Shown here: positions 6,730 to 14,143 of the stretch, piece by piece | Position numbering within the stretch: the stretch's first letter is position 1 | How the letters are laid out: each line of letters starts with the position of its first letter | Source: Novosphingobium sp. | Lineage (GTDB): Bacteria; Pseudomonadota; Alphaproteobacteria; Sphingomonadales; Sphingomonadaceae | Reading direction: 5' to 3' | NCBI GenBank assembly: GCA_027490345.1 | Contig: JAIXYF010000310.1 | Span: forward strand, 1 to 21,957 | DNA: 21,957 bases | The notes under the pieces: generated by a model | The model's input: only the letters and a program-made list of their open reading frames with translations | Told to the model about the DNA's origin: nothing | Databases searched by the model: none | Position numbers and translations under genes: made by a program

Positions 6730-7812
6730 ATGGCGTCGAACGTGCTTCTCCTGAATACCTTGGGCGATGGCCAGCGCGCTGTTTTTGACGAGTTCGTCAA
6801 GACGAGCCCCTATCCATCGTATCAGCAAACCACTGTGTGGGCGGATATCCAGAAGCGCCAGTGCGGTGCGCGCTACCGTTACTTCTTTTACGAGGAGCAA
6901 GGGGTCTTGAGCGCGACGGCGGTGATCCGCGAGGTGCGCTTGTCGCCCTTTCACTGGATGGCAAAGATCGTTCGTGGCCCGATTGTGCGAGATATTGCGC
7001 GCCTTGGCCCGGTTGTGGCGGCGCTGAAAGACGTGCTGGCGCGCGAAGGGTGCTGTGCCATCCAGTTGGCGCCGCGCGTGCGGGGCAGGGATGTGGCCCT
7101 GGCTGCAGAAACAATCCGGATCGAGGCCGGGGTGCCCATGCCGCTGAGCCAGCAATCGCTGCACGTTTCGACTGGCATCGTGTGGCTCGACAAACCGGAA
7201 GCCGACATTCTGGCCGGGTTCAAGCAGCGCGCCCGGCGGCAATTGCGCAAGGCTGAAGCATCAGGGCAGACCGTGCGGCTGGCCGATCCCGATAACGCAG
7301 CGGACGTTGCCCTCTATCAGAGCCTGCTTGACAGCTTTTATGCGGCCCGGCCGCTTTATGCCACGCGCGATCTTCCTGATGCGAGAGGGCAGGCCGACCT
7401 TGTGAAGTGCCTGGGCGGGGCGATCCTGATTGCCGAGACAGACGGCGTGCCCACCGGCGGCCATTGCTTCATCAGGCAGGCCGATGAAGCCATCTGGCTA
7501 TCGATGCCCACGATTGATCCGGGGGCGCCCGTGCCGCGCGCTTATGGCTTGCTGTGGGAAGCCATGCGGACCGCCCGGTCGATGGGCTGCATCGGCTTCG
7601 ATCTGGCCGGACTGCCGCTAGAGATCGCGCTGGACGAAAACGCCAGCGGCAGGCTGCAGTTCAAGCGATCGTTCAATCCGCATCGCCGGATCATGGTGCC
7701 CGTCAATTCCATTGTGCTCAGGCCTGCAGCCCACGGACTGCTGTTCAATGCCCGCCGCATGGCCGCCGGTGTCAAAAAAGAGCTGGTCCGCCGGAGGCTG
7801 CAATGGGCCTGA
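6730..7812 (+). CDS. FemAB-like aminoacyl/acyl transferase (double GNAT fold)
   Basis: Protein of 360 residues resembling the FemA/FemB/FemX family, which adds amino acids from aminoacyl-tRNA to lipid-linked cell-wall precursors. In Gram-negative surface-glycan loci, relatives are thought to modify the glycan or its lipid carrier. Family landmarks are the early Q-T-T-V-W motif (33-37, equivalent to the Q-S-x-x-W of FemAB), RARRQLRKAE (167-176), GGHCFIRQADEAIWL, AYGLLWEAMRTARSMGCIGFDLAGLP and the C-terminal LQFKRSFNPH. The ATG at 6730 is chosen over the TTG at 6688, because family homology begins after it and the TTG lies inside a putative regulator box. No membrane segment or signal peptide is seen. 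It is first in the rightward unit and overlaps the next gene by 10 bases. The true substrate is unknown. Confidence 0.85.
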   Translation: MASNVLLLNTLGDGQRAVFDEFVKTSPYPSYQQTTVWADIQKRQCGARYRYFFYEEQGVLSATAVIREVRLSPFHWMAKIVRGPIVRDIARLGPVVAALKDVLAREGCCAIQLAPRVRGRDVALAAETIRIEAGVPMPLSQQSLHVSTGIVWLDKPEADILAGFKQRARRQLRKAEASGQTVRLADPDNAADVALYQSLLDSFYAARPLYATRDLPDARGQADLVKCLGGAILIAETDGVPTGGHCFIRQADEAIWLSMPTIDPGAPVPRAYGLLWEAMRTARSMGCIGFDLAGLPLEIALDENASGRLQFKRSFNPHRRIMVPVNSIVLRPAAHGLLFNARRMAAGVKKELVRRRLQWA

Positions 7813-8477
7813 TCGCATCGCTGCCCCGCTTCAGACGCCGCGTCGCCGATCAGGGGGTGCTCCCCTCGCTGGCCAAGCTGTGGAAGGATCACATCTTCCG
7901 CATCACGCACAGCGTCATTCTCGAATTCCGAGCAGAATGGCAAAAACCGCTGGGTTTGGGCAGCCTGCCCGATGGGGTGGGCTTTGTCATCCTGCCCGGC
8001 GATGAACCCCTTCCGGTGCTGTCTGACTGGCTGGCGCCGCGCAAAGCCGCGTTCGAGGCGATGCTTGCCGATGGCAAGAACGCGGTGTTTATCACCGAGG
8101 GCGGCATTGCCTATGGCTGCGCGTGGATATCGCTGACCCCGCACCGGGATCGCAAGGCGCACGAGTTCTATGATGTGCGGCCTGGTGAGGCCTATCACTA
8201 CTGCTGGCTGCTCGATCCGGCGAAGCGCAACAGCAAGCTGGGCATGCTGCTGTGCCGCAAGACCATGCGCTATTTGCGCAGGATCGGCATCACGCGGCAA
8301 TTCGGGATCGTCGATCTCTCCAACAAGGCATCCTATCTTATCCAGTATTACTTCGGCTACCGCGAGATGGGGCAGAAGGTGACTCACATCTATGTGCTGG
8401 GCACGCAATGGACGCGTCTTTCGCGCTATAGCGGAAACCTGGGGCCGCAGCGCAAATCGCGGAGCGGCCCTGCATGA
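7803..8477 (+). CDS. GNAT-family N-acetyltransferase-like protein
   Basis: Cytoplasmic protein of 224 residues with a C-terminal GNAT-type core. LLDPAKRNSKLGMLLCRKTM (136-155) has the position and basic loop of the acetyl-CoA pyrophosphate-binding motif, though without the classical R/Q-x-x-G-x-G/A glycines. DLSNKASYLIQYYFGYREMG (171-190) matches the Asn-x-x-Ala...Tyr...G-F/Y motif B. The N-terminal 90 residues are not recognised. The reading frame is open well upstream of 7803, but the ATG at 7803 overlapping the FemAB gene end is the natural start, since the upstream part is only a shadow of that gene. The stop overlaps the flippase start by 4 bases. Its likely role is acylation of a sugar nucleotide or lipid-linked sugar in the same pathway. 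Confidence 0.75.
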   Translation: MGLIASLPRFRRRVADQGVLPSLAKLWKDHIFRITHSVILEFRAEWQKPLGLGSLPDGVGFVILPGDEPLPVLSDWLAPRKAAFEAMLADGKNAVFITEGGIAYGCAWISLTPHRDRKAHEFYDVRPGEAYHYCWLLDPAKRNSKLGMLLCRKTMRYLRRIGITRQFGIVDLSNKASYLIQYYFGYREMGQKVTHIYVLGTQWTRLSRYSGNLGPQRKSRSGPA

Positions 8478-10111
8478 GCGCCATCGGCGCGAAAGCGCCT
8501 TCGCTGGCGAAATCGACGACGCTGGTGTTCGGTATCAGGGCGGTCGATCTTGTCTTCAGCTTTGCCGTGTCGACTCTGCTGGCCTCACGTTTCGGCGCCT
8601 CGGCCCAGCTTGATGCCTTCTTTCTGGCGCGGCGCACCACAAATGGCGTTGCTGATGCCACGGGCAAGCTGGTGCACATGTCGCTTATGCCGCACCTTGT
8701 CGCGCGGCTTGATTCCGGTGCCTCGCTGCTCGGCCTGTTCCGCAACCGGATGGCGGCGGGTGCCGCGGCCATGGTGCTTGCGATCGTGGGCGTTGCGCTG
8801 GTGTCGCCCGCCTGGTTCGTTGCCGTTTTTGCGCCGGGCTTCTCTGGCGAGCGCCACGTGCTGATGGATCAGCTGGTGCGCATCATGGCGCCGCTTGTCG
8901 TCCTGACCACCCTGATCTGGATCCTCAACGCCATGCGGCAGGCCAGCGGCAAGCACGGTCTGGTGGAGATCGCGGCCATGTCGCAGCGGGTTCTGCTGGT
9001 CGGCGTCCTGCTGTTTCTGGTGCCGCCATGGGGCATCATCGAGGTGGGAGAAGCGCTGGTGGCGGGTGCCTTTCTGGCGCTGCTCATCATGATTGCCGGC
9101 TCGCTGCCCTATCTTCTTCGCCTTCGCGCGGAACGGAGCGCCGCGAAAGGCGCAGCCGGATCAGAAGGGGCCGAATCCCATGGGAACGCCGATTCGCCCG
9201 CAAAGTCCCATGCCATTGCCGCCAGTGCAGGCAGTGGTCTGGCTGCGGCGATCATTTTCGGCGTGTTCAATCAGGCCACAACCCTGATGGACTTCATGGC
9301 CGCATCGACGCTGGCCGCCGGCAGCGTGGCTGCGCTGGAATATGGCTCGCGCCTCGCCTCGCTCATCCCGGGTCTGGTCATGTCGAGCGTTTCGGCCGTG
9401 ATGTTTCCCGATCTGGTCCGCGTCATGCAATCGAGCAGCCGCCGTGATGCTGCGCTGGGCTTTGCCCGCCGCCAGCGCGCCGTGTTCGCGATCCAGACCG
9501 TCGTCTCGATCAGCATGGCCTTCGCCACCGATTTCCTTGTCCATCTCTTGTTCGGGTATGGCGCATTTGGCGCAGCGGGGCTTGCCTCCACGATCCAGAC
9601 GACCATCGGCTATTGCGCTGCCGCCATGTTCCTGACCCCGCTGCTGGCCACGACGTCTGCGATCTTTGCCGATGCGCGGGGCAATCCGCGGGCCGACATG
9701 ATCCGGATTGCGACCGCAGGAGTGCTGCTGCGTGCGGGCGCGCTGCTGGCCCTCATCCCGCTGCTTGGCGTGGCCGGAATTGCATGGGGTGCGGCGCTGG
9801 CAACCGCGCTCAATCTGGCGCAGGCGCTGCGCGTGGCCAGATCCCGCTTTGCCGATTTCCCGCTGGCAGAGCAGTTGCGCGCCTTTGCACGCACGCTTGC
9901 TGCAGCCGGGATCGGCAGCGCCTGTGCCTTCATGCTGCAGCAAAGCCTGCCCGAAGCGCATTCCCAATGGATCAGGCTGTTCCAGCTCGGGCCGATCATC
10001 CTCACGTTCCTGCTGGGCTATGCCGCTGCCGAACTGGCGCTTTGCCGCGATGATGAAAGCATCAGCCGGCATGTTGTCGCGAAGCTGCAAAGGCGCACGA
10101 GGCGTGCCTGA
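8474..10111 (+). CDS. MurJ/MviN-like lipid-linked oligosaccharide flippase
   Basis: Polytopic inner-membrane protein of 545 residues with about 12-14 hydrophobic segments. It is predicted to flip the undecaprenyl-linked repeat unit to the periplasm (the Wzx role). It resembles the MVF family (MurJ) more than typical Wzx of the PST family: ALEYGSRLASLIPGLVMSSV followed by SAVMFPDL matches the family's A-x-R-L...P-G...P-x-L segment, and LLFGYGAFGA matches the F-x-R-G-A-F loop. A hydrophilic Ala/Gly/Ser-rich stretch of about 40 residues (around 215-255) separates the two halves and is longer than the usual loop there. It is coupled by overlaps to both flanking genes. A second, essential MurJ for peptidoglycan would be expected elsewhere in the genome, so this copy is taken as pathway-specific by context. 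Confidence 0.85.
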   Translation: MSAIGAKAPSLAKSTTLVFGIRAVDLVFSFAVSTLLASRFGASAQLDAFFLARRTTNGVADATGKLVHMSLMPHLVARLDSGASLLGLFRNRMAAGAAAMVLAIVGVALVSPAWFVAVFAPGFSGERHVLMDQLVRIMAPLVVLTTLIWILNAMRQASGKHGLVEIAAMSQRVLLVGVLLFLVPPWGIIEVGEALVAGAFLALLIMIAGSLPYLLRLRAERSAAKGAAGSEGAESHGNADSPAKSHAIAASAGSGLAAAIIFGVFNQATTLMDFMAASTLAAGSVAALEYGSRLASLIPGLVMSSVSAVMFPDLVRVMQSSSRRDAALGFARRQRAVFAIQTVVSISMAFATDFLVHLLFGYGAFGAAGLASTIQTTIGYCAAAMFLTPLLATTSAIFADARGNPRADMIRIATAGVLLRAGALLALIPLLGVAGIAWGAALATALNLAQALRVARSRFADFPLAEQLRAFARTLAAAGIGSACAFMLQQSLPEAHSQWIRLFQLGPIILTFLLGYAAAELALCRDDESISRHVVAKLQRRTRRA

Positions 10112-11207
10112 TGCCCGCACCAGGGTCGCCTTTCTGCTCCCCCACTTTCAGCCTGGCGGAGCAGAGCGCGTGGTGCTCAACTGGCTGGGCGCGCTGGATC
10201 GCGCGCGGTTTGATCCGCATCTGTTGCTGGGCCGGGTCAGCGGGGATTTTCTGGATCTGCTTCCGGGCGATATCGCGCCGCTGCGGATAGGAGCCCGCCG
10301 CTCGCTCTGGCGCAGCTTCGATATTGGCAGGCAGCTTGCCGCGCTGCGGATCGATGTTGCCTATTCGGCCACCAATGCGATGAATCTGGCAATGCTGGCC
10401 GCCCCCGCCAGCCAATGTGCGCGCATTATCTCTGAACATACTACGCCCGCCGCCTATCTGGCCGGGGCCAAGTGGCCGTGGCTGCGCAAAGCTGCGATGC
10501 GCAGGCTCTACCCCCAAGCCGCGGCGATTGCCGTGCCGACGCAGGCCATCGCGGCCGAACTCAAGGCATTGCTGGGACGCGAGCTGCCGGTTCGCTGCCT
10601 GCCAAACCCGGTTGTCGATGATTGTGCGCCGCCGTTTGCCGCAGCCTTGCCCCGCTCGCCGCGTGAGGGGCCATGGCAGATCGTCAGCGCAGGCCGGCTG
10701 GTCCGGGAAAAAGGCTTTGACTTGCTGATCGGCGCGGCGGCGCGGTTGGTCCGGTGCAATCGCCCGTGCGCTTTGACAATCTATGGCGAGGGACCGGAAC
10801 GAGCGAGCCTGGAGGCGCAGATTGCTGCCGAAGGGCTGGGCCATTGTGTGCGGCTCGCGGGCCATGTCGCTGATCCTGCCGCTGCCATGAACGGCGCGAA
10901 TCTGTTTGTTCTGGCATCGCGCCGCGAAGGCTTCGGCAATGTTCTGATCGAGGCGATGCATCAGGGCCTTCCCGTGCTGGCCACACGGTGCGGCGGACCG
11001 GACAGTTTTATCGTGGATGGCAAGAACGGCTGGCTCGTCTCTCCCGGCGATGCGCAGGTTCTGGCGGCGCGCATCGAAAATCTGCTGGCCGATCCCGCAG
11101 TGCTGAGCAGCACGGTCGGTGCTGGCCGCGCAACCGCTGCGCAATACGGCATCCAGCGTTCGGCCCGCTTGTTCGAAACCATGCTCGAAGGTCTTGTCCG
11201 GCGCTGA
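10104..11207 (+). CDS. Glycosyltransferase family 4 (GT-B)
   Basis: Retaining glycosyltransferase of 367 residues acting at the cytoplasmic face of the inner membrane on a lipid-linked acceptor. The N-terminal domain begins with VAFLLPHFQPGGAERV, whose Gly-Gly-Ala-Glu loop is typical of GT4. The C-terminal nucleotide-binding domain has SAGRLVREKGFDLLI and the E-x7-E pair Glu275/Glu283 in REGFGNVLIEAM, then GLPVLATRCGGP. The start is the GTG at 10104, which overlaps the flippase end by 8 bases. The ATG at 10111 is out of frame, and no other start lies between the two ORFs without cutting into the Rossmann strand. Donor and acceptor sugars cannot be told. It is the last gene of the first rightward unit; an 82-base gap follows. 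Confidence 0.92.
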   Translation: MPDARTRVAFLLPHFQPGGAERVVLNWLGALDRARFDPHLLLGRVSGDFLDLLPGDIAPLRIGARRSLWRSFDIGRQLAALRIDVAYSATNAMNLAMLAAPASQCARIISEHTTPAAYLAGAKWPWLRKAAMRRLYPQAAAIAVPTQAIAAELKALLGRELPVRCLPNPVVDDCAPPFAAALPRSPREGPWQIVSAGRLVREKGFDLLIGAAARLVRCNRPCALTIYGEGPERASLEAQIAAEGLGHCVRLAGHVADPAAAMNGANLFVLASRREGFGNVLIEAMHQGLPVLATRCGGPDSFIVDGKNGWLVSPGDAQVLAARIENLLADPAVLSSTVGAGRATAAQYGIQRSARLFETMLEGLVRR

Positions 11208-11229
11208 AACGCGCCTCACGCAAACAGAC

Positions 11230-11244
11230 TTAACGATAAATTCA
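11230..11244. promoter_or_regulatory. CtrA-like box (TTAA-N7-TTCA) upstream of export genes
   Basis: Lies in the 82-base gap before the export lipoprotein gene, 46 bases upstream of its GTG start. It matches 7 of 8 fixed positions of TTAA-N7-TTAA. Its first ten bases TTAACGATAA are the exact inverse of TTATCGTTAA at 6671-6680 in the other promoter region of the locus. Confidence 0.4.
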
Positions 11245-11289
11245 GCGTGTCTGGCCTAGTAAAACTGACGTTCAAGGGAAGTTACCTCC

Positions 11290-12102
11290 GTGTCAGATGA
11301 CGTTCGTTCACCAAGAAGCCGATCCGGCCCAGCCGGAGGCCGCGTTTGTGCGGCAGCGGCAGCGGCCTCGCTGGTGCTGGCTGGCTGCGCCAGTTCGGTG
11401 CAATATCAGCCCCAACGCACGATTGCGCTCCAACCCGAGCCGGGCGCTGCGGTGCCGCGCCCGGCGCTTGGCGATCAGGTCAGCGATACGCTCAACCAGT
11501 TGCTCGAACGGCCGGGAGACTTTTCGCCCAACGATCTGGTGCGCATTCGCTTTCCCTACATGCCCTCGCTCGATAGCGAACAGCGCGTGCTTGTATCGGG
11601 CGAGATCAGCCCTCCACTGCTCAAACCCCTGCAGACCCGCGGCCTGACAGCCACGGAACTGCAGGAAAAGTTGCAGACGCTCTACCGCCCGGTGCTGGAG
11701 CGCGCCTCGGTATCAGTGCAAGTGCTGGAATATGCCCGCCCGCCCTTGCCGCCGGAAACCTTCGTCATGGGCGAAGTGGCCAGGCCCGGCGCTTTTCCTT
11801 ATCGCGATGGCAGTTCGGTGTTCGAGGCCCTGGCCCGTGCCGGCGGGGCATCGCGCGATGCCGACCTTTCCCAGGTGGTGCTGCTCACCCCGGTGAAAGG
11901 ACAGCTTGAGGCCGAGATGATCGACTTGCGGGCGGTTCTGAATGGCAGCAGCGCCCAGCTGCGCGAGCTTCGGCCGTTCAGCGTGATGATCATTCCGGCC
12001 ACGCGCATGGCGCGGTCGGCGGACCGGGCGCGCCAGATCCGCCAGATCATCGGCTTCAACGGGCTCAATCTCGGTTCCAACTTCACGCTGATTTCGCCCT
12101 GA
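11290..12102 (+). CDS. Outer-membrane polysaccharide export lipoprotein (Wza/OPX family)
   Basis: Lipoprotein of 270 residues that forms or gates the outer-membrane channel for the polymer. The N-terminus is a lipoprotein signal: arginines, a hydrophobic Ala run and the lipobox L-A-G-Cys33. The poly-export domain follows (about 80-150, with GDFSPNDLVRIRFPYMPSL then VSGEISPPLL), then one SLBB domain (VMGEVARPGAFPYRDGSSV and FEALARAGG). The C-terminus lacks the long amphipathic helix of E. coli Wza that crosses the outer membrane, so it is an OPX protein of shorter type. The start is GTG at 11290 with AAGGGAA at 11274-11280. The stop shares one base with the start of the co-polymerase gene (TGATG). 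Confidence 0.93.
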   Translation: MSDDVRSPRSRSGPAGGRVCAAAAAASLVLAGCASSVQYQPQRTIALQPEPGAAVPRPALGDQVSDTLNQLLERPGDFSPNDLVRIRFPYMPSLDSEQRVLVSGEISPPLLKPLQTRGLTATELQEKLQTLYRPVLERASVSVQVLEYARPPLPPETFVMGEVARPGAFPYRDGSSVFEALARAGGASRDADLSQVVLLTPVKGQLEAEMIDLRAVLNGSSAQLRELRPFSVMIIPATRMARSADRARQIRQIIGFNGLNLGSNFTLISP

Positions 12103-14141
12103 TGCCCGTCGGTCTCTATTATTGGCGACTGGTCCTGTCGCGCTGGAGGCTCGTTGGCGGGCTGGTTCTGGGCTGCACGTTCCTCGCGTGGCTGTTCAGT
12201 GTGGCGGTGCTGGCGCAGCGCCCCAGCTTTGATGCGGCAGCGCGGCTCAACATCGTGCCGACCAGTGCCGAGCTTGGTTTTGCCACACGCTTCGTGCGCG
12301 GTCAGACCTTCGATGGCGGCGCAGTCATGGTGCAGACCTACGGCGAATACGTCTATACGCGCCCGGTGCTGGTGCCGGTGGTGGAACGCTATCTGGCATG
12401 GGAAGCCAAGCGCGCGAATGTCTCGGTAGAGACGCTGGAGCGTAACGCCTCGGCTCCCAGTTTCTTTTCGCCGGGGCAAGTAATCAGCTACCTGAATTAC
12501 GGCGAAGTGGTGAAATTGCCGCTGCGCGAGGATCTGATCCAGTCGCTGATCGAGAACACGACCATCGAAATGGTCGAGGGCACTTATCTGATGAAGGTGT
12601 CGGTCGCATGGGATGATCCGCAGGCAGCCGCCTGGCTGGCGAATGTGCTGGCCGAGGCTATCGTGGCGCGCGCTCATGCCCAGTCCGAGGCCAGCGAGCA
12701 GCAGCTTACCACCACGCTGGGCAGGAGCCTCGTGGCCAAGCGGGCAGAACTTGCCGCGCTGCTGGGCCAATCGCGCCTGCTCAAGCAGCGCAGCGGCGTT
12801 GTCGATGTCGATACCCAGAAGCAGGGCCTGATGCAGGAACTGATGGCTGAGGAAAGCCGCCTGACCAGTGACCGCGTTGCGCTTGACAGTGCTGCAGCCG
12901 AAGTGGCCGCGCTGCGGCGGCAGGCCAGCGGGCGAATGAGCACATCACAGCAGGCCGTGGAACAGGCGCTGGCCACTGCGGCCCCCAAGGCCGACGGGCT
13001 GCGCCAGGGCATTGCGATCCGGCAGAGCCGCATCAATGCCCTGCGCGCGAAGTTCGTCATGGTCAGCGGTAGTGAGTTGAACATCAAGCAGATCGATGAC
13101 CGCATTGCCCTTGTAGCCAAGGAAGTCGACGATCTGGCGCAGCGCGTGAGCTTCAACGCCAACGAAAACCAGTCCAATGCTCCCAAGATCGAAGTGATCG
13201 AAAAGGCCACACCGCCGCTGGTCCGGTCTTCTCCCAAGGTGTTTTTCAATACGCTGGCAGGGTTCGTTGCCGGTGCCGCTCTGGCCGCGATCATGCTGCT
13301 GCTGTTGGGGCCGGGCAAATCGCTGGCCGCGCAGCAGGACGAGGCCGATGGCGGCGAACACGGCGCTGAAGCCAAGGCTCCCACCGCCGAGGCGGCTGGG
13401 ACCGATCAGGCGCCAAGCGCTTCGGCCGACGTACACGAGACCATCTCGATCTTTCGCCAGCGCGGCGCACGGTCTGCGCCGGAAACGGCAGGGCCGGGAG
13501 TAATAGGCGCTACCCGGGTTTCAGCGCCGGTGCGCAAATATGGCCCAGCCATGACCTCCGGCGCCCATGCGCTTGCTCAGGCTGAAGATGCGGCGGCGGA
13601 TGAGGCGCAGGATGAGCTGGAGCTGACACTGCCCATTGAACCAGATACGGAGCCGGCTGCTGTGCCGCTGCGGCCAGCGCCGCCAGTTGCCATTGCCGGG
13701 CTGATCCCTACGCCCGCAGATGGCGTGCAATACCATCATGGTGAGCGCCGCGCAGTTTGCGAAACGCTGGGGCCTGCGCTGCTACAGGCCGGTCTGACCT
13801 CGGGCGAGATCTGCGTGGCGGTTTCCATCGGCGGACACACCGGTGCCCGGCTCCTGACCCAATGCGCGCTCGACATGGCCAAGGGGGCAGGGCGGCCCAT
13901 GCCGATCGCCGACGCCACCCGCGCCAGCTTTGATCCCGTCAGGGTGCTGCCGGGAACGCTGGTCTACGCAGGCGCTATCGATCAGGAATGCCCGCAAGAA
14001 CGGTTGGCCGCGCTGGGCGATGGGGTACGCTACCTCATCGGTATCTCCGCGCAAGCTGCGGCTGATCCGGCATGGCTGATGATGACCGTTGAACGCTGGA
14101 AGCGGGACATTGGCGGCGAACCGCACGTTTTCGTCTGCTGA
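12102..14141 (+). CDS. Wzc-like polysaccharide co-polymerase with degenerate kinase domain
   Basis: Inner-membrane chain-length/co-polymerase protein of 679 residues. The N-terminal Wzz-type part has a first transmembrane helix (about 17-38), a large periplasmic region with long coiled-coil stretches (about 195-350) and a second helix (about 380-403) preceded by the Pro-rich motif EKATPPLVRSSPKVF. A low-complexity Ala/Glu/Pro linker (about 405-540) leads to a C-terminal domain. There ICVAVSIGGHTGARLLTQCA (570-589) and RPMPIADAT (598-606) line up with the Walker A and A' strands of bacterial tyrosine kinases. However, the P-loop Gly-Lys-Ser/Thr is replaced by Gly-Ala-Arg, the Walker Asp pair is not kept, and there is no C-terminal tyrosine cluster. 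Catalysis is therefore unlikely; a structural or regulatory role is inferred. It sits between the OPX gene and the Wzy-like gene. Confidence 0.88.
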   Translation: MPVGLYYWRLVLSRWRLVGGLVLGCTFLAWLFSVAVLAQRPSFDAAARLNIVPTSAELGFATRFVRGQTFDGGAVMVQTYGEYVYTRPVLVPVVERYLAWEAKRANVSVETLERNASAPSFFSPGQVISYLNYGEVVKLPLREDLIQSLIENTTIEMVEGTYLMKVSVAWDDPQAAAWLANVLAEAIVARAHAQSEASEQQLTTTLGRSLVAKRAELAALLGQSRLLKQRSGVVDVDTQKQGLMQELMAEESRLTSDRVALDSAAAEVAALRRQASGRMSTSQQAVEQALATAAPKADGLRQGIAIRQSRINALRAKFVMVSGSELNIKQIDDRIALVAKEVDDLAQRVSFNANENQSNAPKIEVIEKATPPLVRSSPKVFFNTLAGFVAGAALAAIMLLLLGPGKSLAAQQDEADGGEHGAEAKAPTAEAAGTDQAPSASADVHETISIFRQRGARSAPETAGPGVIGATRVSAPVRKYGPAMTSGAHALAQAEDAAADEAQDELELTLPIEPDTEPAAVPLRPAPPVAIAGLIPTPADGVQYHHGERRAVCETLGPALLQAGLTSGEICVAVSIGGHTGARLLTQCALDMAKGAGRPMPIADATRASFDPVRVLPGTLVYAGAIDQECPQERLAALGDGVRYLIGISAQAAADPAWLMMTVERWKRDIGGEPHVFVC

Positions 14142-14143
14142 CC

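Noticed and set aside
9161..10120. Minus-strand open frame of 319 codons opposite the flippase
   Set aside because: Same type of antisense shadow; composition mirrors the membrane gene on the other strand.
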